Assembly (NCBI RefSeq): GCF_000166195.2
Contig: NZ_CM001403.1
Span: 5,908,432 to 5,972,431 of the forward strand
DNA length: 64,000 bases
Direction of reading: 5' to 3'
DNA from: Mucilaginibacter paludis DSM 18603
GTDB lineage: Bacteria; Bacteroidota; Bacteroidia; Sphingobacteriales; Sphingobacteriaceae
This document shows, piece after piece, positions 7,602 through 14,749 of this stretch. Position 1 is the stretch's first letter. Every line of letters starts with the position of its first letter. Under the pieces are notes generated by a model. That model was not told the DNA's origin. It saw nothing but the letters and a program-made list of their open reading frames with translations, and did not search any database. Made by a program: the position numbers and the translations under genes.

Positions 7602-9152
7602 ATGTCCTTCGATTCGCAAATTTGGTCTGAATTTGAAATTAAAGCAAAAACTTCGTTTCCTAAAAGTTACGCTCATTTTGACCGTCCTTTTAATATTGAA
7701 ATTGCGCTTGCTGAACTGAAATCATTACTAGGAGATCCCTCGGGTCGTGGAATTGCGCAGCATCCCTTTTTGCCATTTTTGAAAATTATCCTCAAAACAC
7801 CACGTTACCGTTATGAAGAGGAATTAGGAACTTATGCTTTGAAAACTAAGGAACGTCCTATTTCTTTCGCGTCTCATTTTGACGCATTAATTATAAGTTA
7901 TTTTGACCTTCTGTTAAAACGGCGTTATCAAGAATTTATCAGATCAAAAGGATTTTCGGAGAGTGTACTCGCTTACCGCGATGATTTGAATGGACTATGT
8001 AACATCCAATTTGCGAAGGAAGTCTTCGATCAAGTCAAACATCGTTCAACGCCAACTGGCTTATACACTGCTATGGGCTTTGACATTAAAGGATATTTTG
8101 ATAGCATACCGCATGGGGAACTCAAGAAGCAATGGTCTACAGTGCTGGGAGTTCCAAAATTAGATGCTAATACATTTGCGGTATTTAAAACGCTAACAGC
8201 ATATAGTTACACCAATTCTGACTCTCTAAAAAAACATTTTAATTATACCCGCGTTCCAAAAGGAAAATGTTTGTTGGATGTAATGCCAAAAACAATGACC
8301 AAAGCAAGTCGTAGTCATGAAATTTTCAACTATTTACGAAGTCGAAAATTGATCGTACAGAATAAGGCCGTTTTGAAAATCACTGATCCAAATCATCCAT
8401 TAGGAATTGGAGAACTGCCGGTAGGCATTCCACAGGGCTCACCAATTAGTGCTACTTTGTCAAACGTTTATTTATTGCAGTTTGACATGCATATGTACAA
8501 TTTTTGCAGCAATATGGGTTGCATTTACAGGCGTTATTGTGACGATATTATCATCGTATGTAAAACAAAAGACAAAACATACCTTCATAATCGGCTATGT
8601 CAACAAATTGATTTTCACGGTTTGACCATTCAAAGTAAAAAGACAGAAATTATCGATTTTCGTTTTGTAAACAAACATTTGTTAGCATTTGACGGGCATC
8701 CTAAAGCTATTTTAGATAGAAGAAAGAAATTACAATACCTAGGGTTTGAGTTTGATGGAGAAAGAGTGTATTTAAGGCCAGGCAGTTTGAGTACTTATTT
8801 TCGAAAAATGAAGTCCGGCATCCGAAATACTTTAATTAAGGCTTATGGGAAAAAATCACAAGGGCCTAAACTTTTAATAAAAGATCTAATTGAAAGTTAT
8901 AGTCACATAGGACGCAATAATTTCGTTGCATATGCTTATCGCTCGGCCTCAAATACTTACGGGAGAGGGAAAAGAATAAAACAAGGATTTGATTCTCCAC
9001 AAATTAGAAATCAACTGTCTCGGCATTTTCAAATATTGTTAAGTGAAATCAACCAAGAAAATGTGCAACGACATTCATTGAAAAAAAAAGAAATTATTCA
9101 TAAGCTAAGGATCGGTAAGAAAGCGAAAATGCCGGTTAAAAGAATTATGTAA
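7602..9152 (+). CDS. Reverse transcriptase of the DRT/Abi-like (UG) type
   Basis: This 516-residue RT has palm motifs DIKGYFD (catalytic Asp161), GIPQGSPISATLSNVY (275 onward) and YRRYCDD (YCDD at 312-315), then a thumb-like region ending KRIM. The N-terminal ~120 residues (YAHFDRPF, HPFLPF, PISFASHFDALI, LAYRDDL) and the C-terminal SHIGRNNFVAYAYR match what I remember of the AbiK/DRT2-type unknown-group RTs rather than other lineages. There is no group II maturase/HNH domain, no retron VTG motif, and QGSP rather than the IGxxxSQ of diversity-generating RTs. An inactive mutant of the Klebsiella DRT2 RT is known as YCAA, consistent with the YCDD seen here. It is preceded by a structured ~460-base leader and is AT-richer than its neighbours. 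Defence by cDNA synthesis on that RNA is inference. Confidence 0.8.
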   Translation: MSFDSQIWSEFEIKAKTSFPKSYAHFDRPFNIEIALAELKSLLGDPSGRGIAQHPFLPFLKIILKTPRYRYEEELGTYALKTKERPISFASHFDALIISYFDLLLKRRYQEFIRSKGFSESVLAYRDDLNGLCNIQFAKEVFDQVKHRSTPTGLYTAMGFDIKGYFDSIPHGELKKQWSTVLGVPKLDANTFAVFKTLTAYSYTNSDSLKKHFNYTRVPKGKCLLDVMPKTMTKASRSHEIFNYLRSRKLIVQNKAVLKITDPNHPLGIGELPVGIPQGSPISATLSNVYLLQFDMHMYNFCSNMGCIYRRYCDDIIIVCKTKDKTYLHNRLCQQIDFHGLTIQSKKTEIIDFRFVNKHLLAFDGHPKAILDRRKKLQYLGFEFDGERVYLRPGSLSTYFRKMKSGIRNTLIKAYGKKSQGPKLLIKDLIESYSHIGRNNFVAYAYRSASNTYGRGKRIKQGFDSPQIRNQLSRHFQILLSEINQENVQRHSLKKKEIIHKLRIGKKAKMPVKRIM

Positions 9153-9330
9153 TTTCATACCAAGTTGTTCTTTACTTCGGGTGAGGAGATAGTTTAGATT
9201 ATAAGGAAAGTGGAGAGTTTACAACGGTAACTGGTGACGTGAAGATATATTTGTGATCTCCCATACGCTACCGCAAGCGTAGCTTACTGTAGCTGATGCT
9301 AAGTAACCGAGTTGTCCGTAGTGTTCCGCT

Positions 9331-9380
9331 GTTCGAATGTCTCCGACTTCGAACGACTATGCCCGTAGTTTTCAAACTAC
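9331..9380 (+). repeat. REP-like twin hairpin, copy 1
   Basis: Hairpin gttcgaa...ttcgaac (9331-9354) is followed by gtagttt-tc-aaactac (9365-9380). A near-identical arrangement recurs at 10713-10761 in the same orientation. Confidence 0.6.
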
Positions 9381-9399
9381 AGTAAGCTTGTCTCCCCAG

Positions 9400-9737
9400 C
9401 TGGCGCGAGTATGACGGGTTGGGCCAAAGCGTAAAGGCTACTCGTGCCCTGCGTTCTGGTAGCCAAAATGCTATATTGTAGTAAATTTGAGAAACAAAAT
9501 ACTGCTTGCAAAGTAACCGGCAATGCGGTATTTTTATTGTTAACGAGTACCCACTATACCCGGTTGAATGGGGAATAGTAGCCCGGAATATTACGTACAC
9601 AGCAGCGCAATGGATTATTATGGTGTGCCGGGATTAATGGATACCTTGTTGGTTGAACCGGAGGTAATGTAAACCAAAGGCATCATCCTGGTCACGAGTA
9701 GCCACCCGCGCAGGCGGCCCCGTCATACTCGCGCCAG
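9400..9737. repeat. 338-bp element bounded by 19-bp perfect inverted repeats
   Basis: Arms 9400-9418 (begins ctggcgcgagtatgac) and 9719-9737 are exact reverse complements. A second nested pair, ggctactcgtg at 9436-9446 and its complement at 9693-9703, lies inside. The interior has no convincing gene. The architecture is that of a MITE or a nonautonomous inverted-repeat element; no target duplication was identified. Confidence 0.6.
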
Positions 9738-9780
9738 AGGAGATGTTTTGAACCTTAGTGATCTTCTCTTGTACACAGGC

Positions 9781-10034
9781 AAAGTGCGCAAAGGCCAGAC
9801 TGCACGCCGGGCCGGGTTTTGGCCTGTGGGCGGAAGGATCGGGCAGTCTTGACGTTATTCACCTGTTGTTTGTTTTTTTTAAGGTGTTCATGAGCTCCCT
9901 ACGGTCGGTTTTGGTTACTTTTGTGCCAAGACAAAAGTAACAGCCCTTCACGCGGCGACTGAGCGTGCCGATGTTTTAAATTGAGAATACTGATTATTAA
10001 CGCAATAATAGACGCGTTTACAATCATCAATTTA
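9781..10034 (+). repeat. Dispersed intergenic repeat, copy A
   Basis: It contains the family core: gtgcgcaaaggcc, tgcacgccgggccggg, tgggcggaaggatcgggcag, a hairpin, cccttcacgcggcga, and an AT-rich tail with aatactgattattaacgca. The hairpin is gttacttttgt 9914-9924 with acaaaagtaac 9931-9941. Relative to the other copies, this one has about 45 extra bases between the GC-rich core and the hairpin. Confidence 0.8.
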
Positions 10035-10214
10035 CCAAGCCGTCATTATAAACTGTGATCTATTGGTTGGTTTTTCATCAGAAAAGCATCAACGCAAATG
10101 GGCTTTTATTCTATTACAAATTAAGGCTTGGAATTCCAGCGGACAAACTAAAACTATTCGTGCCATAGTGCAATTTTATTTACCCATACTATTCGTCATA
10201 GAGCCAGAAAATTG

Positions 10215-10658
10215 ATGTTGAAACAACTTAAAAATATTGCTGAAAACGTCTTTACGTTAATTTTAGCTGTGGTATTACTTATTGCAATTTCTTATAATGG
10301 ATTTGAAGATTTAATTTTTTCCGTTTCGAATATTCAGGGATATGCTACAATTAAAAAAATTCAAAAACCCTTGTTGTCGGATAATCCTTTCAAGATTACA
10401 GTACAGTACTTTAATCAATTTGAAAATAAACAAGTTATTTGTGAGATATTATTAAAAAAAACTACCTCATTAAATTTATATGTTGGTAAGGAAGAAAAAA
10501 TATATTATGGAAGGTTTTTTTATTCGAATGTAAGTATATCAAAGCCGTTGTCAATTAAACCAGTAACAATAACTATGGAGATTCTGGCACTAATAATTTT
10601 GATTGCTTCAATTTTCATAACATATCGAAAATTAAAAAAAATATCAAGTTCTCCGTAA
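10215..10658 (+). CDS. Two-helix membrane protein, unknown function
   Basis: This is a 147-residue protein from ATG 10215 (a TTG one codon upstream also starts the frame). An N-terminal hydrophobic helix (about residues 12-30) and a C-terminal one (about 121-139, followed by a basic YRKLKK tail) bracket a ~80-residue, probably extracytoplasmic, beta-rich segment. This layout resembles the DUF3592-type membrane proteins, but that is only a resemblance. The gene is strongly AT-rich, with codon use unlike the glycan genes on either side, which suggests it arrived by transfer with the accessory island. No neighbour on the same strand is close enough to form an obvious operon. Confidence 0.6.
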   Translation: MLKQLKNIAENVFTLILAVVLLIAISYNGFEDLIFSVSNIQGYATIKKIQKPLLSDNPFKITVQYFNQFENKQVICEILLKKTTSLNLYVGKEEKIYYGRFFYSNVSISKPLSIKPVTITMEILALIILIASIFITYRKLKKISSSP

Positions 10659-10712
10659 TGTTTTCCCTCAACGAAGCTATCGATAGTGTTCTGCTGTTAG
10701 AATGTCCCCGCT

Positions 10713-10761
10713 GTTCGAATTTCTCCGACTTCGAACGACTATGCCTATAGTTTGAAAACTA
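10713..10761 (+). repeat. REP-like twin hairpin, copy 2
   Basis: Hairpin gttcgaa...ttcgaac (10713-10736) is followed by tagttt-ga-aaacta (10748-10761), as at 9331-9380 but with changed loops. Confidence 0.6.
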
Positions 10762-10964
10762 CAATAAGTTTGTTTATGCATTTAACGGGCTTATAACGAA
10801 AGTGGCTGGCTGGTGGCATCCGCGAACAGACGGCAACCTGTTCAATATGGACCTGAACTATAATAAACCCAATAATTACACCCTTTCCTCAACATAAATA
10901 AAATAAAACAATGGCATTAGATTTTTACAGAATTAATGATTTAAGGAGGATTCTATCGCAATAG
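10751..10964 (+). pseudogene. Gene remnants (C-terminal tail plus truncated start of a second gene)
   Basis: Frame 10751-10896 reads as a 48-codon open tail (…VAGWWHPRTDGNLFNM…, ending TLSST) with no start codon of its own. Fourteen bases later, ATG 10911 opens a 17-codon frame (MALDFYRINDLRRI…) that stops at 10964 after an internal AGGAGG-like stretch. A C-terminal tail followed closely by a new start resembles the end of a toxin gene next to an immunity gene, both largely deleted. The assignment to a polymorphic-toxin remnant is speculative; that these are fragments is better supported. Confidence 0.35.
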
Positions 10965-11052
10965 TGTTGGATGTAATCAAAATAAAAGGTGATCTACAAA
11001 TAAGCCCGTTACTCCAAAGTAAAGCTGGTAGCATATAAATAAAATTCAAACA

Positions 11053-11331
11053 ATGGACAAAGACAATATAAATTCAGCCATAAGCAATCACCTCCTACTG
11101 CTCTGGTGGACAGATGAGATTAGAACAACTGTAGAAGCTGAACACGGGCAAGATACACTATCAGAGATAAATGAGATATGCTCTTTTGCAAGTGAAGGAT
11201 TAGAGTGGGCTACCGATGATGATATTTTGGCACACGAAAAAACAAGGGTTAGATTAAAAACAAGATACCCATTTCTCTCAAAAGATGCGATATTGAAGAT
11301 TGCGAACATGTCGGCTTACTTTTGGAAATGA
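11053..11331 (+). CDS. Hypothetical 92-residue protein
   Basis: The frame begins at ATG 11053 (MDKDNINSAI) and encodes a small soluble, acidic protein with predicted helices (SNHLLLLWWTDEIRTTVEAE, EINEICSFASEGLEWA) and a basic C-terminal third (HEKTRVRLKTRYPFLSKDA). No signal peptide, membrane segment or known motif is visible. Immunity-protein-like size and charge fit its place just downstream of a possible toxin remnant, but nothing identifies it as such. It is AT-rich like the other genes of the island and lies ~180 bp before the PHP-domain gene, without overlap. No family was recognised. Confidence 0.5.
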   Translation: MDKDNINSAISNHLLLLWWTDEIRTTVEAEHGQDTLSEINEICSFASEGLEWATDDDILAHEKTRVRLKTRYPFLSKDAILKIANMSAYFWK

Positions 11332-11507
11332 GCCAACCTTATCAAATAGAACGATTAAAGCAATACCGATAAGCCCTCCTCCGCTGCGCTGGTTCATACA
11401 AGTCAATTCTTCCATTACGTCGAACTGTTTTATTCTCACATCCAATAGGGGATTAGCCCATCCTAAACGTATTCCAGAAAAAGGAATATATTTAAAAAAC
11501 TTTCATT

Positions 11508-12749
11508 ATGGCAGCCAACGTCAACCCACCTGTTGTTAATCTATTCAATAACATTCAAATCCGGGCTTTTGCCTGGATGGTAGTATTTACAGTAATCATA
11601 TCCAATGTTGCATTTGGGCAGTCGGCGCATGTCAACCCCTGGGCGGCTACCGATGTTGCATTATTGCCTCCGCCGGCAAGTATCACACAAGGTGTTTGGT
11701 TAAAAGGGGAGCTTCATGTACACTCAAGGCACAGCATTGAGTCTTCCAACAATTCCGTTGCTAAAATTATTGCTTTTTGCAAGGCTGTTGGTGTGGATTA
11801 TGTTTGCATTACCGACCATGATAACCATGTAAACGGGGATGTTGCGCATCATACCTGGGCCGATCCTGAATTTAAATCAGACTCGGTTTTATTACTGTAC
11901 GGAGCGGAATGGACTACCACCCGCGGGCATGGCAATGCTTTTTCAGCACGTCCTTATGATCATCAGAAGCTTTATGATGTTCGTGATCAGCGCGACATCG
12001 TGATCGGGGCCGTAAAAAAACAACTTGGTATTCACTTATCTGCCAACCATCCAAGCGGAAAAGATCATTTTGGATACTCGTACGATATGGTGAATTCCAT
12101 TGAGGTATGGAACTCGGCTATTTGGGCAAACAACGCAAACGCCATCATGATCTGGGATGATATGTTATCCTCTGGCCGTAAACTTACCGGCAGGGGGGGC
12201 AGCGATGCGCACCACGGCGTTCCGGTAAACGGCGAAAAGCCAGGCAAAAATACTTACCAGGCTACAGCTAATTATGTTGGTACCCCAACCACCTGGGTAT
12301 TTGCCACAAGCCGTACATCGCAAGCAGTTGTGGATGCTTTAACTAATGGCCGTGTTTCTGTGAGTGCCAACCCCTACGGCCCGCGTGTAGAGTTTCTTGC
12401 AGACCTGGATGGTGATGGCAAAATGGATATGATGATGGGTGATAATGTAAAATCAACCGGAAAGCCGGTTAAATTTAGGGTGCAGCTAAGCGGTAACACC
12501 ATACCCGGTGCTACGTACACGGTAAAGGTTGTAAAAAATGGCGATGATTTTGGCACTTATACCATTGATAACAAAACTGCCATGGTTGAGTTTACCGATG
12601 CACCACAGGTACTTAACCGGGCATACTACCGCGTTGTGGTAGAAGGGCCTCAAACACCATATCCTCAAGTGCCCGGTTCCATGGCGTTAAGCGGTAATAT
12701 GGTTGGGCTTTCAAACCCTATCTATTTCAACTTTGATCCGAATTTTTAA
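11508..12749 (+). CDS. PHP-domain metallohydrolase (CehA/McbA-like), secreted
   Basis: The 413-residue protein has a hydrophobic export signal (about residues 19-37, ending FGQS) after an unusually long N-terminus; an in-frame ATG at residue 24 could be the true start. The metal-binding motifs of a PHP phosphoesterase domain are visible: GELHVHSRHS, VCITDHDNHVNGD and GRGGSDAH. These place His/Asp ligands in the order expected for CehA/McbA-type metallohydrolases, which cleave phosphoester or carbamate-type bonds. A ~110-residue C-terminal beta domain follows (VRVEFLADLDGDGKMDM region). A hairpin 110 bp downstream separates it from the sigma gene. The substrate is unknown; a link to the neighbouring uptake genes is inference. 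Confidence 0.78.
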   Translation: MAANVNPPVVNLFNNIQIRAFAWMVVFTVIISNVAFGQSAHVNPWAATDVALLPPPASITQGVWLKGELHVHSRHSIESSNNSVAKIIAFCKAVGVDYVCITDHDNHVNGDVAHHTWADPEFKSDSVLLLYGAEWTTTRGHGNAFSARPYDHQKLYDVRDQRDIVIGAVKKQLGIHLSANHPSGKDHFGYSYDMVNSIEVWNSAIWANNANAIMIWDDMLSSGRKLTGRGGSDAHHGVPVNGEKPGKNTYQATANYVGTPTTWVFATSRTSQAVVDALTNGRVSVSANPYGPRVEFLADLDGDGKMDMMMGDNVKSTGKPVKFRVQLSGNTIPGATYTVKVVKNGDDFGTYTIDNKTAMVEFTDAPQVLNRAYYRVVVEGPQTPYPQVPGSMALSGNMVGLSNPIYFNFDPNF

Positions 12750-12859
12750 TTTAAGATGACTGAAGTAATCGGAGAGGTGGGTAAGTAGGCAAACCTATCA
12801 GGCAGATCTGGTTGCAATACTTTCAACAGAATAATTGAGTAAGAGTTGCCGTGTTAATG

Positions 12860-12898
12860 AGTAATTGTTATGCTTGGTTTTACAACATAACAATTACT
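12860..12898. terminator. Inverted repeat between the PHP and sigma genes
   Basis: Arms agtaattgttatg (12860-12872) and its exact complement (12886-12898) surround a 13-base loop. It probably ends the PHP transcript. Its presence argues that the sigma gene starts at 12955 and not at the in-frame ATG 12865. Confidence 0.6.
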
Positions 12899-12954
12899 TA
12901 ACGCAAAGCGATAATTACCGTCACAATACTGTGGCATATTTGCGCAAGTTAATT

Positions 12955-13482
12955 ATGGTGTCACAAGTAGCTGCATTAAAAAGAAATGAAAGGGCATGTT
13001 TTAGCGAGGTATATACGCTTTACCATGATAAATTATACCACTTTATATACAGCCGCACACAATCTGCCTATTTAGCGCAAGAAGTTGTACAACTTACCTT
13101 TATCAGGCTTTGGGAAGTACGGAGCCGCCTGGCCGATGAGTTATCCATCGACATACAATTGTTTAGAATTGCCCGTACTATTTTAATTGACGAACTGCGT
13201 AAAGAAATCGTTAAGTCTAAATATAAAGAGTGGGCTGGCAATAACCAGGAGCAAGAGTATGAAGATAACCAGGTAGCCGAAAAAGATACGCTGCGGCACG
13301 TATTTGCTGCGATGGAAGAACTTCCCCCGGTTCGTAAAAAGGTTTTTAAACTGAGCCGTATACAAGGCTTTTCGCATAAACAAATAGCAGGCATATTGTC
13401 AATATCGCCCAAAACGGTTGAAAACCACATCACTAAAGCTATTAAGCAGTTGCGTAGCTCCATTTCAATTTTTTTATTTTAA
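12955..13482 (+). CDS. ECF-type RNA polymerase sigma factor
   Basis: This is a 175-residue sigma-70 family factor of the extracytoplasmic-function class. Region 2 is seen at about residues 20-60 (LYHFIYSRTQSAYLAQEVVQ…TFIRLWEV) and region 4 at about 125-165, with the helix-turn-helix GFSHKQIAGILSISPKTVEN. ATG 12955 is chosen because the upstream extension overlaps a 13-bp inverted repeat and adds no sigma-like sequence. The gene lies 113 bp before a FecR-like anti-sigma gene, and SusC/SusD genes follow; this is the standard Bacteroidota arrangement in which the anti-sigma factor holds the sigma until glycan binding at the outer membrane releases it. It likely drives the downstream susCD genes. 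Confidence 0.92.
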   Translation: MVSQVAALKRNERACFSEVYTLYHDKLYHFIYSRTQSAYLAQEVVQLTFIRLWEVRSRLADELSIDIQLFRIARTILIDELRKEIVKSKYKEWAGNNQEQEYEDNQVAEKDTLRHVFAAMEELPPVRKKVFKLSRIQGFSHKQIAGILSISPKTVENHITKAIKQLRSSISIFLF

Positions 13483-13595
13483 CGCTTGCGGCTTTTAAAT
13501 GATGGAATGGAAATAAAACCGGCTAAAAATTTTAAATTAAATAATTGTTATCAAACAGTAGGGGTATTGTTTTTACAGAACGTATTAGTTATAGA

Positions 13596-14687
13596 ATGGA
13601 AGTTACGCCGCAACTGATAGCTCAGTTTTTTAAGCAGGAGTGCACACCTGAAGAAAGCGAGCTGATTAGTGAATATTTTAATGAACATCCGGAAGAGCTG
13701 GATAAGTACCTGAGCGATGATGACTGGCAAAAGTTTACGCCGGATTCGAAATTGCATCCTGTTGTTTCGCAACAAATGCTGGATGTGATTGAAAATAACA
13801 TCTCCCTGCCCGCCAAAAAAAAATCGTTTAACTACAGGTTATTGATGGCTGCGGCTTCCGCGCTGTTATTTATTTGCGCTGGCGCCATACTTTACAACCG
13901 GTACTCGGTTAGTCGGGCTGGCAAGGCCCAATTGGCCGTTCATCAACATCAGCAACAGGTTACGTACGATACTATCGCTAATCGAACCGGGTACGAAATA
14001 TCAACGCAACTAACCGATGGATCGGTTATCGTATTATCTCCGGGTAGTGAAATTTGTTATCAAAAACCGTTTACCCGCCCCCTTCGCAATATTTATTTAA
14101 CGGGCGAAGCTTTGTTTAAAGTAGCTAAAAATAAAACCCGGCCATTTACGGTTTTTGCGCGCGGCTTATCAACCACAGCCTTAGGCACCTGTTTTAAAGT
14201 GACTGCGGCCCGCGAAAATGCAAACGTAACAGTTAAATTATACGAAGGTAAAGTTGTGATAAAACATCAGGCGAGCGCTTTGGTAGCCGATGATCATGAT
14301 GTATATCTTAACCCCGGACAGCAACTATGCTGGAACTCCGAAAATGGAAAGTCAAAATTAATTGCTTTTGATGCTCACGCGATGCCTGAAATAAAATTGG
14401 CCGAAAAGGAGCAAGCAAAATCTTCAGGTATTATTCAATTTAATAATGAGCGATTGTGGGTAGTGCTTGATAAACTTCAACAGGTTTATCATATCAGGAT
14501 AACTGCCGATAGCAATGGTTTGAAGAATAAATACTTTACTGGTTCGGTAAATAGTAAAACAGAGTTGCCTGCCGATGTATTACAAACTATTGCCACGTTA
14601 AATAAATTGGAGTTGAAAAAGCAACATGGTGCTTTTGCCATGATGCCACGGCAAAATACAGCCGCAGATACGTTGAATATCCGGTAG
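13596..14687 (+). CDS. FecR-family anti-sigma factor
   Basis: The 363-residue protein has a cytoplasmic N-terminal anti-sigma region (about 1-75, beginning MEVTPQLIAQFFKQECTPEE), one transmembrane helix (about 80-98, LLMAAASALLFICAGAILY), a periplasmic FecR domain (TQLTDGSVIVLSPGSEI … GEALFKVAKNKTRPFTV … TALGTCFKV) and a C-terminal DUF4974/STN-like domain (QFNNERLWVVLDKLQQVYHI). ATG 13596 is preferred over 13545 because the family usually starts directly with the anti-sigma helix. It sits between the sigma factor and a SusC gene and should transduce signals from the receptor to that sigma factor. The partner receptor normally carries an N-terminal STN domain, which neither SusC here shows. 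Confidence 0.9.
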   Translation: MEVTPQLIAQFFKQECTPEESELISEYFNEHPEELDKYLSDDDWQKFTPDSKLHPVVSQQMLDVIENNISLPAKKKSFNYRLLMAAASALLFICAGAILYNRYSVSRAGKAQLAVHQHQQQVTYDTIANRTGYEISTQLTDGSVIVLSPGSEICYQKPFTRPLRNIYLTGEALFKVAKNKTRPFTVFARGLSTTALGTCFKVTAARENANVTVKLYEGKVVIKHQASALVADDHDVYLNPGQQLCWNSENGKSKLIAFDAHAMPEIKLAEKEQAKSSGIIQFNNERLWVVLDKLQQVYHIRITADSNGLKNKYFTGSVNSKTELPADVLQTIATLNKLELKKQHGAFAMMPRQNTAADTLNIR

Positions 14688-14749
14688 AAAGTACTGGCGG
14701 GATCTTCCGGGGATGCTTATTGTTTAAAAGGTGCAAATTTTAGCAGCGT

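Noticed and set aside
7128..9152. Retron, group II intron or diversity-generating retroelement
   Set aside because: No VTG or retron-type a1/a2 inverted repeats, no maturase/HNH or domain V-like sequence, and no IGxxxSQ, template/variable repeat pair or accessory gene was seen.
9268..9600. 110-codon minus-strand frame
   Set aside because: It runs through the REP-like hairpins and one arm of the inverted-repeat element, so it is open by chance.
11300..11539. 79-codon plus-strand frame overlapping two genes
   Set aside because: It overlaps the ends of better-supported genes and has low-quality composition.
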